Origin: Shewanella gelidimarina
GTDB lineage: Bacteria > Pseudomonadota > Gammaproteobacteria > Enterobacterales > Shewanellaceae
DNA length: 64,000 bases
Direction: 5' to 3'
Assembly (NCBI RefSeq): GCF_023283945.1
Contig: NZ_JAKIKW010000004.1
Coordinates: 217,994 to 281,993 of the forward strand
The translations under genes and the position numbers were made by a program. A model generated the notes under the pieces. That model worked only from the letters and a program-made list of their open reading frames with translations, searched no databases and was not told the origin of the DNA. Position 1 is the stretch's first letter. Each line of letters begins with the position of its first letter. Positions 46,525 to 56,004 of the stretch are shown here, in pieces.

Positions 46525-49089
46525 ATGATAGTAATAGAGATCTCAACGACTCAGCAAGCGCAGTGGCGTAAGTCCATTGACATGCTGTCACGCATTTCTT
46601 GTTGTGGCGTTGGCCTATTGAAGGTAAATCAAGATGACTGCCTAGAGCCCTTTACGGCGGTAGGTATTGATCGTGATAATTTAGAACATCTCTGTCAAAT
46701 CTGTGCTGCATCAGATCTCAATAACGCGTCATCAACATCGTCTTTTTCAAACACTTCAACTAAAACCGCCCAACCCGCAGCCAATGATAACTTGTTTGAA
46801 TCGGGTTTAAGCTGTTGCGTGGCAATCCATTGGCCTTCTCAAGCACTCTTCGGTTACCTATGTCTCACTACACAGGCAAAGCAAAGTACTCACTCGCTTA
46901 ACAAAGCGGATTTAAGGCTACTACTAAAACAATGTGCTGATAGTTTTGAGCTTGACCTCGTGAGCATTTATCGCCATTACCGAAAAAGTATCCAGCAAGA
47001 AGATAATGCTGAAACAGCGGTAACAAAGGTTAGCTTGCAGCAGTTTATCGATACGATGAAAGAGCATGTATGGATGAAGAATCCCCAAGGACGCTATGTG
47101 ATTGTTAACCATAGTGTCGAGGTCGCTTGGAATATGTCTCGTGTGCAGATCCTCAATCATACGGACGAAGAACTATTTAATCCTCACTTAGCAAAACAGT
47201 TTGTTGATGGCGATAAAGAATCGATTACCAAAGGTGTACAGATCACGGCTGGAGAGTGCCAAGGTCTGGATATTGGTGATGTTGAATCATGGTTAGAAAC
47301 CACCAAAGTGCCGATAGTGGCTGATACTGGAGAACTGACTGGCATCATTGGTATCTCGCGTAATATCTCGTCGCATAAGGCGGCGCAAGATCAGCTAGAA
47401 CTTGCCGCTCGCGTATTTGAAAACTCTGTGGAAGGGGTGTTGATCACCGATGTTGATGGCAATATTATCGATGCTCATGGTGCTTTTACTCATATTACCG
47501 GCTTTGATAAAAGTGAGCTAATCGGTCAAAATCCGAAGATGTTTAATTCTGGTCGTCACGATAAAGCATTTTTTAACAATCTATGGCAGTCACTGTTAAG
47601 CACGGGTAAGTGGCACGGTGAAATATGGAATCGCCGTAAAAATGGTGCGATTTTCCCACAATTATTGACGATCAGTGCCGTGTACGGTGATGAACATCAA
47701 ATCCGTTACTTCGTTGCTGTGTTTGCTGACTTATCGACACAGAAAAAGAATGAAGCGGAGTTGGCCCATTTAGCCTTTCATGACCCACTAACCAAACTAC
47801 CTAATCGTATGGCGGTGACCTCTCGGTTAGAGCAAGAGATTAGACTGGCCAATAGAAGTGAATATCAGTTAGGCGTGGTTTACATCGACGTCGATCTATT
47901 TAAGCAGATCAATGAAAGCTTTGGTCACCTTATGGGTGATGAGGTGTTGGTCGAATTAAGCCATCGTTTAAGCCTTGCTTTAGGCAGCCTAGCAACTGTT
48001 GCGCGGCTGGGGGGAGATGAGTTCGCGGTGATCCTCCCCAATATTGAAAGTAGCGATATGCTTTCACTAAGGATCAGTACGCTTCAACACGTTTTTGAAC
48101 GGCCATTTTTACTGGGTGACAATGCACCGACTCGACTCACCGCCAGTATGGGGGTGGCTATCTACCCCCAAGATGGTCGTGACTCGAGTACGCTATTGGT
48201 TAATGCTGATGCGGCGATGCACAGGGCAAAACACGATGGCCGCAACAATTACGCCTTTTACACCGAATCTTTAACTTATGAGTCGGTCGCCCATCTTAAA
48301 CTGCAAAGTGCGCTACATGATGCGCTGGCTCAAGACGCATTTTACTTGGTGTATCAACCGAAAGTAGATTGTCGCAGTCAGCAGCTAAGTGGCTTTGAAG
48401 CATTGTTGCGTTGGGACGATCCTGTGTTAGGCGGAATATCTCCTGCTATTTTTATCCCAGTAGCTGAAAAAATTGGTTTGATCCAAGAGATTGGCCGCTG
48501 GGTATTACAACAAGCTTGTGAGCAGGGTGTTAGATGGCTCGCCGAGGGCAAAGATTTTGTGCGCATTGCAGTCAACGTAGCAGGGCCACAATTGCAACGG
48601 CGTAATTTTGTCAACGAAGTTGCTGAAGTGCTTAAAGCCACAGGGTTACCGGCCAATAGATTAGAGCTTGAAGTGACCGAAAGCTGCATGATGTCTGATC
48701 CAGAATCAGTCGGCCGCGATCTGGTTAAGCTCGGAAACATGGGGATTATGTTATCTATTGACGATTTTGGTACCGGATACTCGTCCCTCAATTACCTTAA
48801 AAAACTGCCTATCAATAAACTGAAAATAGACCAAAGCTTTGTGAGAGATATCCCTGATGATGTCCACAACACCGCCATCGCCAAAGCGGTTATTGCCTTG
48901 GGGCATTCACTTAACTTAAAAGTGATTGCTGAAGGGGTTGAAACCGTAGAACAAGCACAGTTCTTAGCGGATAATGGTTGTGATGAAGCTCAAGGCTATT
49001 TATTCAGTAAGCCAAAAGCGGTAGCTGAGCTGGATCATTTTTTTGTAAAAGCCAGCGGTATTAACGACTCGCTTAATGATGAGTGTTAG
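46525..49089 (+). CDS. PAS-PAS-GGDEF-EAL c-di-GMP signalling protein
   Basis: An 854-residue cytosolic protein. Residues 1-150 form a GAF-like region without clear motifs. Two PAS domains follow (about 165-290, with KNPQGRYVIVNHS; 293-415, with GFDKSELIGQNPKMFNSGRH). The GGDEF domain has an intact ARLGGDEFAV at about 496. The EAL domain begins GFEALLRW near 623 and has VTESCMM, SIDDFGTGYSSL and KIDQSFV, so both catalytic sites look intact. It may make or degrade c-di-GMP depending on signal. No membrane segment. Single gene. Confidence 0.93.
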   Translation: MIVIEISTTQQAQWRKSIDMLSRISCCGVGLLKVNQDDCLEPFTAVGIDRDNLEHLCQICAASDLNNASSTSSFSNTSTKTAQPAANDNLFESGLSCCVAIHWPSQALFGYLCLTTQAKQSTHSLNKADLRLLLKQCADSFELDLVSIYRHYRKSIQQEDNAETAVTKVSLQQFIDTMKEHVWMKNPQGRYVIVNHSVEVAWNMSRVQILNHTDEELFNPHLAKQFVDGDKESITKGVQITAGECQGLDIGDVESWLETTKVPIVADTGELTGIIGISRNISSHKAAQDQLELAARVFENSVEGVLITDVDGNIIDAHGAFTHITGFDKSELIGQNPKMFNSGRHDKAFFNNLWQSLLSTGKWHGEIWNRRKNGAIFPQLLTISAVYGDEHQIRYFVAVFADLSTQKKNEAELAHLAFHDPLTKLPNRMAVTSRLEQEIRLANRSEYQLGVVYIDVDLFKQINESFGHLMGDEVLVELSHRLSLALGSLATVARLGGDEFAVILPNIESSDMLSLRISTLQHVFERPFLLGDNAPTRLTASMGVAIYPQDGRDSSTLLVNADAAMHRAKHDGRNNYAFYTESLTYESVAHLKLQSALHDALAQDAFYLVYQPKVDCRSQQLSGFEALLRWDDPVLGGISPAIFIPVAEKIGLIQEIGRWVLQQACEQGVRWLAEGKDFVRIAVNVAGPQLQRRNFVNEVAEVLKATGLPANRLELEVTESCMMSDPESVGRDLVKLGNMGIMLSIDDFGTGYSSLNYLKKLPINKLKIDQSFVRDIPDDVHNTAIAKAVIALGHSLNLKVIAEGVETVEQAQFLADNGCDEAQGYLFSKPKAVAELDHFFVKASGINDSLNDEC

Positions 49090-49150
49090 CGGTTGATGAT
49101 AAGCGATTAGCTGTAGTAGCCACTTATAAGTGACTAATTTAAGTGGCTAA

Positions 49151-49780
49151 TTATAAATGATTAAGTACAGCGCTAAAATCCAGCAAGGGAACCACGTCAC
49201 CAGCTTGCATTGTCGCTATGTCTATATCACCAATTCTCACTCTCACCAGCCTCAGTGTGGCGAAGCCTACCGCGGCAGTCATTTTTCTAATCTGGCGATT
49301 CTTACCTTCACATAATGTAATCGAGACCCAAGTTGTTGGGCCGTGTCTTGGATCGCGGATCTTACGGCCCCTTAAAGGCAATTGCGGTTCCTCTGCTAAC
49401 TTAAACGCTTTACAGGGTAGCGTTTGATACTTCTCTCCATTTACCCCAATTTCGACACCATTTTGCAGTGCTAATATTGCGTTGGCAGATATATCGCCAT
49501 CAAGCTGAACATAATACTCTTTTTCGACTTTTTTGCTGCGGATCAAGTGGCTCATCATACCGTCGGTGGTCAGTAATAGCAGGCCTTCTGAGTCATGATC
49601 AAGTCGGCCGATAGCCATGGTTTTTTCGGGAAAACTAAATAGCTCACCCAGTAGCTTTTTGCTTTTACGTGTTTCAGGTAAGAATTGGCTTAAAAAACCG
49701 TATGGCTTAAATATTTTAAAGTGCTGAGCGCTATCCGACTCTGGTGTTAACTCGATTTTTTCTAGCGTGCTTGAGGGCAT
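49151..49780 (-). CDS. rluE: 23S rRNA pseudouridine synthase RluE-type
   Basis: A 209-residue RsuA/RluE-group synthase. The catalytic Asp lies in GRLDHDSEGLLLLTTDG. The family segments KEYYVQLDG, WVSITLCEGKNRQIRKM and LVRVRIGDI are present. There is no S4 domain, as in RluE, which modifies U2457 of 23S rRNA. The gene is convergent with the GGDEF-EAL gene. Confidence 0.85.
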   Translation of the reverse strand: MPSSTLEKIELTPESDSAQHFKIFKPYGFLSQFLPETRKSKKLLGELFSFPEKTMAIGRLDHDSEGLLLLTTDGMMSHLIRSKKVEKEYYVQLDGDISANAILALQNGVEIGVNGEKYQTLPCKAFKLAEEPQLPLRGRKIRDPRHGPTTWVSITLCEGKNRQIRKMTAAVGFATLRLVRVRIGDIDIATMQAGDVVPLLDFSAVLNHL

Positions 49781-50088
49781 TGATATCGCTCTTAGTTGGC
49801 TTTATTGGGTCAATCTTAATTAACCTAATTATACGTAAACTCTTATAGGTGCGCACCTTAATATCGATTGATGATCTGTTCTACAATGAGACAAGTTCAT
49901 GTCCAATTATTGAGCACTGCTGATTTAGCTATGGAAGCTACAATAGCGGATGACAGCGTTGTCATTTGAGGTTATAGTAATGTTACATATTTAGCTGGCC
50001 TAACCCATAATGAGCGTATGCATGCTCGATATCGGGAAGTGCAGATCGACAGGCACTGTTAACCTCTTACTTTGATTGGATCAATTTT
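49781..50088. other. Divergent intergenic region
   Basis: 308 bp between rluE and nagB with no recognised gene or repeat. Confidence 0.45.
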
Positions 50089-50880
50089 ATGCAAATCGTA
50101 ATATTAAAAGACAGTGCAGCCGTAGCGGCATATGGCGCAAATATTTTTATTAAGCAGCTGCACAAAAAATCGGACTCAGTGTTGGGGTTAGCCACAGGTT
50201 CTACGCCAGTATCCTTGTATCAGCAGTTAATCGAGGCCACTAAAGTGGGGCAAATATCATTCGCTCATACCACCACCTTTAACCTTGATGAATACTTAGG
50301 TCTCGCGGGTACGCACCCTCAAAGCTATCGCTACTTTATGAAGCAGCAACTATTTGATCATATTGATATTGACCAAGCTAACACCCATGTTCCTCCTGGT
50401 GATGCGGCAAATCCTATTACCGCGTGTCATGGCTATGAAGCACAGATAAGCGCAGCGGGTGGGGTGGATATTCAGCTATTGGGGATAGGGCGTAACGGTC
50501 ATATTGGGTTTAATGAGCCATCGTCAGGTTTGATGTCGAGAACCCGTGTAAAGACGCTAACTAAAGCGACGATTGACGACAATGCTCGATTTTTTGAAAC
50601 GGATGAATACCAGCCACACCTATCGATAACCATGGGGATCGGTACGATTATGGATGCCAAGAAAGTGGTGTTGTTGGCAACAGGGGCAAACAAAGCCGAA
50701 GCCATTAAAGCGACAGTTGAAGGGCCATTAACCGCGGCGTGCCCCGCATCGGCACTGCAGATGCACCAAGACGTGGTGTTGGTGATAGATGAAGCGGCCG
50801 CCTCAAGTTTGTCTGATTGCGACTTTTACAAGCATATTGAAACTGAAAATCAAAAGCTGATGGCAAGATTAGGCCTGTAG
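50089..50880 (+). CDS. nagB: Glucosamine-6-phosphate deaminase
   Basis: Converts glucosamine-6-phosphate to fructose-6-phosphate and ammonia. At 263 residues it has the usual length. Motifs are [27 protein letters not shown] (catalytic Asp), [15 protein letters not shown] (catalytic Asp/His region) and the C-terminal [13 protein letters not shown]. It stands alone, without nagA, nagK or nagR, unlike the Shewanella chitin/GlcNAc cluster, so it is either a second copy or a detached gene. Confidence 0.94.
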   Translation: MQIVILKDSAAVAAYGANIFIKQLHKKSDSVLGLATGSTPVSLYQQLIEATKVGQISFAHTTTFNLDEYLGLAGTHPQSYRYFMKQQLFDHIDIDQANTHVPPGDAANPITACHGYEAQISAAGGVDIQLLGIGRNGHIGFNEPSSGLMSRTRVKTLTKATIDDNARFFETDEYQPHLSITMGIGTIMDAKKVVLLATGANKAEAIKATVEGPLTAACPASALQMHQDVVLVIDEAAASSLSDCDFYKHIETENQKLMARLGL

Positions 50881-50922
50881 TTGTCAAATGGTTGTCAAAT
50901 AGCTAGCAAAGACATCGATAAC

Positions 50923-50950
50923 AAGGACAAGCATTGCTTGTCCTTTTTTA
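50923..50950 (+). terminator. Terminator of nagB
   Basis: AAGGACAAGC and GCTTGTCCTT pair around a 4-base loop and are followed by a T run. The remaining bases to 51196 hold no recognised feature. Confidence 0.9.
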
Positions 50951-51196
50951 TGGCTCGCGCCAAAAGACCAAAGACTAATAATCGCTAGATAACCCCGCTA
51001 ATCCCTCTCTTTACCTAGCCAAACTTTGCTTGAGCTTCAAGCATCAATTTATAGCACTCTTTGCCTGCTTAATTCAAAGCCGTTACCACGGATGATATAA
51101 AAACAATGGCCTATAACTTTTGTTATGTTAAATATTTGTATACTCTAAATCTAATGCAATAGCCTTGGGTCATTAACTAAAATAAGAGTAACCATT

Positions 51197-51736
51197 ATGC
51201 TGAAGAAGATCCTAATAGCGATTTTAGTGCTTATAGCCCTACCGTTTATCATCGCCCTATTTGTGCAAAAAGAGTATTCAGTGCTGACGACGGTGACGAT
51301 TGATAAACCAGTGGCAGAAGTATTTAATTACGTGAAGCATCTAAAAAACCAAGACAACTTCAGTGTATGGGCGCAGATGGACCCCAACATGAACAAGACT
51401 TATCGCGGCACCGATGGCACCGTTGGTTTTGTGTCTCGATGGGAAAGTGATAACGAGGATGTTGGTGTCGGTGAGCAAGAGATTATGCGTATTGATGCGG
51501 GAAAACGTGTTGATTTTGAACTTCGATTTTACGCGCCCTTTGAATCAATTGACCCCGCATTTATGACTACAGAGGCGCTGGATCAGAACCAAACATTAGT
51601 GCAATGGGGTTTTGATGGGCATTTAGATTACCCAATGAATTTAATGTTCCTATTTTTAGATTTCGAAACCATGATAGCAAATGACTTAAATCAAGGTTTA
51701 ACACAATTAAAGCAGGTACTAGAAGCTGCTGATTGA
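51197..51736 (+). CDS. SRPBCC/START-like fold protein with N-terminal membrane anchor
   Basis: A 179-residue protein. Residues 4-24 form one hydrophobic helix. The rest follows the polyketide cyclase/SRPBCC pattern: VTIDKPVAEVFNYVKHLKNQ opening, SVWAQMDPNM, GTVGFVSRWES and a closing amphipathic helix (NDLNQGLTQLKQVLEAAD). Such domains bind hydrophobic ligands; ligand and role here are unknown. It is followed by the nitroreductase-like gene after 185 bp. Confidence 0.75.
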   Translation: MLKKILIAILVLIALPFIIALFVQKEYSVLTTVTIDKPVAEVFNYVKHLKNQDNFSVWAQMDPNMNKTYRGTDGTVGFVSRWESDNEDVGVGEQEIMRIDAGKRVDFELRFYAPFESIDPAFMTTEALDQNQTLVQWGFDGHLDYPMNLMFLFLDFETMIANDLNQGLTQLKQVLEAAD

Positions 51737-51921
51737 AGCCTATTTTTCTACTAATATTGCCGTCCTGCTCTAGCGCTATATCTATGCTACTCACGGCAGT
51801 GATATCAAATTGATCCATTAAACCTTATCTATTAATGTCAGTTGGTTATGCCTAGTCATTTTGGGTATAACAGTGGTTAACCGGCAAAATAACAACGAAT
51901 GTTACCAAGGTAGGAAATCAC

Positions 51922-52593
51922 ATGACAGAAGCTCATCATCCATTAACGGATTTTATCGAATACCCAGAACAAGAGATGCTTGCTCGGGCAGATAAAAATT
52001 ATGCAGAGGTGAAGCGACGTCATTCGATCCGTAAATTCTCTGAACGACCTGTAGCCAAAGCGATTATTGAAAAGTGTATTTTAGCTGCGGGCACTGCGCC
52101 TAATGGTGCAAACCACCAACCATGGCATTTTGTTGCGATAAACAGTCCTGAGATTAAGGCGCAAATACGTCATGAGGCCGAAGCATTAGAGCAGGCATTT
52201 TATGCGGGCAGAGCAGGGGAGGAGTGGTTAGATGCACTTAAACCGTTAGGCACCAATGCGGATAAACCTTACCTTGAACATGCACCTTGGTTAATCGCTA
52301 TCTTCAGTAAAAAACGTACTGAAGAAGAGGGCGAGCAGAAGACCAATTACTACGTGCATGAATCCGTTGGGATCGCTACCGGACTTTTGATCCAAGCACT
52401 ACATCATGCTGGCTTAGGCACTTTAACGCACACCCCAAAACCTATGTCATTTTTAAGTAAAGTGTGTGGCCGAGATAGTTCAAATGAACGACCTTATATG
52501 CTGATTGTTGCAGGCTATCCAAGCGAAGATGCCACAGTGCCGGAACACGCACTACAAAAGAAATCATTAGCAGAGATCTGCGATTTTATCTAG
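51922..52593 (+). CDS. Iodotyrosine deiodinase-like nitroreductase-family flavoprotein
   Basis: A 223-residue FMN protein of the nitroreductase fold. The FMN-binding opening RRHSIRKFSERPV and AAGTAPNGANHQPWHFV are present. The lid residues that hold the amino-acid part of iodotyrosine in mammalian deiodinase (Glu and Tyr spaced by three, Lys before YL) occur here as Glu90, Tyr94 and Lys115 in EQAFY and TNADKPYL. VAGYPSEDATVP also matches. This points to the IYD/dehalogenase subgroup rather than NfsB or BluB. Reductive dehalogenation of halotyrosine is inferred. Confidence 0.8.
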   Translation: MTEAHHPLTDFIEYPEQEMLARADKNYAEVKRRHSIRKFSERPVAKAIIEKCILAAGTAPNGANHQPWHFVAINSPEIKAQIRHEAEALEQAFYAGRAGEEWLDALKPLGTNADKPYLEHAPWLIAIFSKKRTEEEGEQKTNYYVHESVGIATGLLIQALHHAGLGTLTHTPKPMSFLSKVCGRDSSNERPYMLIVAGYPSEDATVPEHALQKKSLAEICDFI

Positions 52594-52648
52594 CAAGTAA
52601 GCGGTATTTTATGCCGAGGTGTGGAGGGGATTAGAGAGTCAGTAGATG

Positions 52649-52682
52649 AAAAAATGGACGCTTAATCGCGTCCATTTTTTTA
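52649..52682. terminator. Bidirectional terminator between the deiodinase-like gene and hmp
   Basis: AAAATGGACGC and GCGTCCATTTT pair around TTAATC, with A and T runs on either side. Confidence 0.92.
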
Positions 52683-52723
52683 ATCGGAAGAGCGGCGCTT
52701 GCTTACAAGCCCACCGTTGCGCG

Positions 52724-53926
52724 CTATAGCGAAGCGTGAGGACCGAAGACCTCATAGTGAATACGATCACTTTTTACGCCGAGCTCAAGCAGTTGTTGCT
52801 TGGCAAATTGCATAAACGCAACGGGGCCACATAAGTAGTAATCGCCATTATCGATAGGCAATGAATCTCTAACCGTGGCAAAGTTCATAAAGCCCTGATG
52901 GATGTTGCTATTCGCCACAACCTCATTTGATTTAGCAATATCGCGGTACCAAGTGTGATGCTGTAGATCCAAACTTTTACCCAGTGCTTCCACTCGTTGG
53001 TTGAATGAATGTTGCTCTACACCTTCGCAGGCATGCAGATAAAACACCGGTTTTGCAAACGATTTAGAGGCCAACATCTCCAGCATAGATTGCATTGGAG
53101 TGACTCCGACACCAGCTGAGATAAGTACCACAGGAGCCTCTCGCTCTTCATAGTGGAAATCACCAGCGGGTGGGTAAATATCAACGCTATCGCCAACATG
53201 GATATGGTCATGCAGATAGTTAGAGACCACGCCAGGTACGCCTATTGCTTCACGCTTTACCGAAATACGGTACTGCTTGCCGTTTGGCTTATCTGATAAT
53301 GAGTATTGACGCATCTCTTGGTACTCGTGGTTAATCGGTGCCACGCTAACGCCAAGATACTGACCTGATTCAAAATCGATAACCACTTTGCCATCTTCTG
53401 GAGCGAGCACAAAGCTGGTGACCAGTTCTGATTCAGACGTTTTTTCGATCACTTCAAATTTACGAGCGCCTTGCCAACCGCCTACTTCAGTAGCACTTCT
53501 GTGGTAAAGCGTTGCTTCTCTATCAATGAAGATGCCTGCTAACACGCCATAAGCAGCGCCCCAAGCCTCTTCTACATCCGGTGTAAAGGCATCTGGCGCC
53601 AGTTCACGCAATGTTTCAAGTAGGTGATGGCCGACAATGGGGTAGTGTTCAGGTTGAATATTAAAGCTGGTGTGCTTGTGGGCAATACGCTCTACCGCGC
53701 CGCTTAATGCGCCAAGGTTATCAATATTTTTTGCATAGGCTGCTACGGCATTAAAAAGTGCTGCGGGCTGTCCACCTGAGTGTTGATGGCTCATGTTGAA
53801 GATGTTTTTTAGCTCAGGATTATGGGCAAACATGCGCTTATAGAAGTGTTCGGTAATCGCTGTTCCAGCTGATTCTAATAATGGAACGGTACTTTTTACT
53901 ATGCCGATATGTTTTTCAGATAACAT
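52724..53926 (-). CDS. hmp: Flavohaemoprotein, nitric oxide dioxygenase
   Basis: Oxidises NO to nitrate using O2 and NAD(P)H. The 400 residues comprise a globin domain (1-140; proximal His in RIAHKHTS; distal Tyr/Gln region HFYKRMF and GGQPAAL), an FAD domain (RQYSLSD) and an NAD domain (SAGVGVTPMQSML and the closing HYEVFGP). It lies downstream of nnrS on the same strand, 104 bp apart, in the NorR-associated cluster. Confidence 0.96.
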   Translation of the reverse strand: MLSEKHIGIVKSTVPLLESAGTAITEHFYKRMFAHNPELKNIFNMSHQHSGGQPAALFNAVAAYAKNIDNLGALSGAVERIAHKHTSFNIQPEHYPIVGHHLLETLRELAPDAFTPDVEEAWGAAYGVLAGIFIDREATLYHRSATEVGGWQGARKFEVIEKTSESELVTSFVLAPEDGKVVIDFESGQYLGVSVAPINHEYQEMRQYSLSDKPNGKQYRISVKREAIGVPGVVSNYLHDHIHVGDSVDIYPPAGDFHYEEREAPVVLISAGVGVTPMQSMLEMLASKSFAKPVFYLHACEGVEQHSFNQRVEALGKSLDLQHHTWYRDIAKSNEVVANSNIHQGFMNFATVRDSLPIDNGDYYLCGPVAFMQFAKQQLLELGVKSDRIHYEVFGPHASL

Positions 53927-53960
53927 CTAAATATCCTTAATAATTATTCTTTATAAGTCG

Positions 53961-53982
53961 CTATGTTGGTTTAGCAACATAG
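53961..53982. promoter_or_regulatory. Inverted repeat between nnrS and hmp
   Basis: CTATGTTG and CAACATAG flank six bases, 34 bp upstream of the hmp start. It could be an operator or a message hairpin. No T-tract follows. Confidence 0.4.
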
Positions 53983-54030
53983 GTAGGGTGTCATTTTTAA
54001 CAAGTGTTTTTATCGTGCGTTAAATCAATT

Positions 54031-55287
54031 TTATTGTTGTCTCGCGCTCAACAGTATCGAGCTGTAGTGCCATAGGAATAGGCTAAAAGCGACTATCCAA
54101 CAAAGTGCGCTAATGTCCCATGCGAGAATGGGTTGCTGCACCAAAGGTAAGATAACTCGCGCTAGTGCACCGAGCAGTATGAGCATGAAAGCAATATTGA
54201 TTGAAAAATGGGGTTTAAGAGCTCGGCCTGTATGGCCTAACGATACACGAGCGATCATGGCAAGGATCATTGCGCCAATGGTGCCAACAGTGATGAGGTG
54301 CAGTGCATCCGCAAAACGTAATAACTCGATATGATAGCTTAAGCCTAGTGCTATCAAACCCAGTGCTAATGCCAAGTAAGAGCCGTGTAACGACCAGAGT
54401 AGTGGCACTCTAAGCGTGGCGAGACTGTTCCAATTAAACAGACGAAGTAAGTGTAATACGCCCGCTAAAATGAGCAGTGGTGCCGGGGTGAAAGGCAGCT
54501 GAATAAAGTAACTCGTAAAAAATACCGTCACGCCTAACAAGGTGGCAATAGGGATTAATTTGTCGAGTAAAGGTGTCGTTTTAACGTTAGCGTTATCAGC
54601 ACCTCGACCGGTAAAGAAAGGAATAACGCGACCGCCAATAATGCCGACTAGCAAACCGAACAGTAAAATAGCACTACGCGAAAGGTGTAACGCCAACTCG
54701 GTATGACCATTAATATCCGCCAGTAAAAATCCGATATTGAGCGCCATCATAGCGAAAAGTAACGGAATAAATTGGTAGTTGCGGTTGCTATTGGATTTGA
54801 TAACCATGCTCGCGATATAGGCGATAGAGACTAGCCACCAAGTTGCTTGCAATGCGACCGCAAGCATTAGTAGGTTCGGGTCTGCTGACCATATCAATAC
54901 TCTTACTGCCAGCCAAATCAATGTCAGCATAATTAATGGCAAGCCATTTATACTGCGGCGATTAGTCCAAGTCTGGGCTGCTGTCAGTAAAAAGGCTACG
55001 GCAATCGTCGCCCCAAAACCAAAGAGCATTTCATGAATATGCCATATCACCGGGCTAAGTCCCGCAGTGGCGAGCCCGAGAAATTGTCCGTGAAGAAACA
55101 ATATCCAAACAGCGATACTGACCACTGACGACAGCGTAGCCGCTAGAAACCAAGGTCTAAAGGCCAGATCCCATAACGGCTGGCTGGCAAGTTTTGTCAA
55201 TTTTGATACGGGTTCAATTGCTATCATTTCCACTTCTCCGCTTGAAGACAGCACCTGCTTGGTTTTAGGTTCATTAATCATTTGCAT
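54031..55287 (-). CDS. nnrS: NnrS family haem-copper membrane protein
   Basis: A 418-residue inner-membrane protein with about twelve hydrophobic segments. Family landmarks are LWDLAFRPWFLAA near the N-terminus, WHIHEMLFGFG, GGRVIPFFTGRG and DALHLITVGTIGAMILAMIARVS. NnrS proteins protect cells from NO-derived iron-thiol damage and are usually under NO-responsive control. It lies between the 121-residue membrane gene and hmp on the same strand. Confidence 0.93.
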   Translation of the reverse strand: MQMINEPKTKQVLSSSGEVEMIAIEPVSKLTKLASQPLWDLAFRPWFLAATLSSVVSIAVWILFLHGQFLGLATAGLSPVIWHIHEMLFGFGATIAVAFLLTAAQTWTNRRSINGLPLIMLTLIWLAVRVLIWSADPNLLMLAVALQATWWLVSIAYIASMVIKSNSNRNYQFIPLLFAMMALNIGFLLADINGHTELALHLSRSAILLFGLLVGIIGGRVIPFFTGRGADNANVKTTPLLDKLIPIATLLGVTVFFTSYFIQLPFTPAPLLILAGVLHLLRLFNWNSLATLRVPLLWSLHGSYLALALGLIALGLSYHIELLRFADALHLITVGTIGAMILAMIARVSLGHTGRALKPHFSINIAFMLILLGALARVILPLVQQPILAWDISALCWIVAFSLFLWHYSSILLSARQQ

Positions 55288-55361
55288 TAGTTTAATAGGT
55301 TTCCGTTTAAGCTTGGTTTATCTAATTGAAAGTCGCTGTGTTGGCACTTTAGTTTTGTGCA

Positions 55362-55727
55362 TTACAACTGCATATGGCCCATACCATCGAGTCCAACACA
55401 GCGCATGACGTAGCCAATCTTTATCGCTGTAGCAAACAGAATTAAACCAATGTGGCTGGCCACTTGCGCCCAGAGTGAAAAGCTATCCGCATAGGAATAA
55501 CCGACTAAAATGCACAATAGCAGGCCGATAACCGCGATGAACATGGTGCCATTCCCACCAGTTAGGGCATGGGAGTAAAACGTATTCGATGCCGTGCCTA
55601 TTTGTTGTAAAGTGCGATTTTTAACTGCAGAACCGCTTGATACCAGCATTGGCTTATTGCTTTGAAGATGAGTTAATTCTTCAACTAAATCTTCATGGGT
55701 GTAGGGCATTGTTTGATTGGCTATCAT
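55362..55727 (-). CDS. Small membrane protein at the head of the NO-response operon
   Basis: A 121-residue protein. The N-terminal half is polar (TMPYTHEDLVEELTHLQSN), followed by two hydrophobic segments at about 62-79 and 85-106 and a short tail with MRCVGLDGMGHMQL. I do not recognise the family. GGAG lies 9 bases before the ATG. A sigma-54 promoter sits about 95 bp upstream with NorR-type sites beyond, so NO-induced expression is expected, together with nnrS 74 bp downstream. Confidence 0.72.
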   Translation of the reverse strand: MIANQTMPYTHEDLVEELTHLQSNKPMLVSSGSAVKNRTLQQIGTASNTFYSHALTGGNGTMFIAVIGLLLCILVGYSYADSFSLWAQVASHIGLILFATAIKIGYVMRCVGLDGMGHMQL

Positions 55728-55820
55728 GACATTGCTCCATAAGTAAGTGCTGCCGTTTCGACTTTTCGCTGCTTATCTAAAGCCATTTGTCGGATTAGAA
55801 TCTATCTTAATTAAAGACAT

Positions 55821-55837
55821 TGCGATAAGCGTGCCAA
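55821..55837 (-). promoter_or_regulatory. Sigma-54 promoter of the NO-response operon
   Basis: On the minus strand TTGGCACG-CTTA-TCGCA fits the -24/-12 consensus (TGGCACG, N4, TTGCA) with one mismatch. It faces the 121-residue gene and nnrS. Confidence 0.75.
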
Positions 55838-55848
55838 TGTTGAAAGTA

Positions 55849-55926
55849 GTGATTATTACTCGCATTTAGGGTACTACTTCGTTACGTGTAGTCATATTGA
55901 CTTCGTATCTTTGTAGTCATTAAGAC
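55849..55926. promoter_or_regulatory. Three NorR-type GT-N7-AC enhancer sites
   Basis: GTGATTATTAC (55849-55859), GTCATATTGAC (55891-55901) and GTCATTAAGAC (55916-55926) each fit the GT-N7-AC core of NorR sites. Their distances upstream of the sigma-54 promoter are typical for enhancers, and they lie just before norR. Confidence 0.72.
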
Positions 55927-56004
55927 TCTTTAGGGTTGTTTTGAGTGTTGGCGAGAGCCGTGATATGGTGGCGACAGTTACAATCTATTGGGTTTACTAT
56001 TCTT

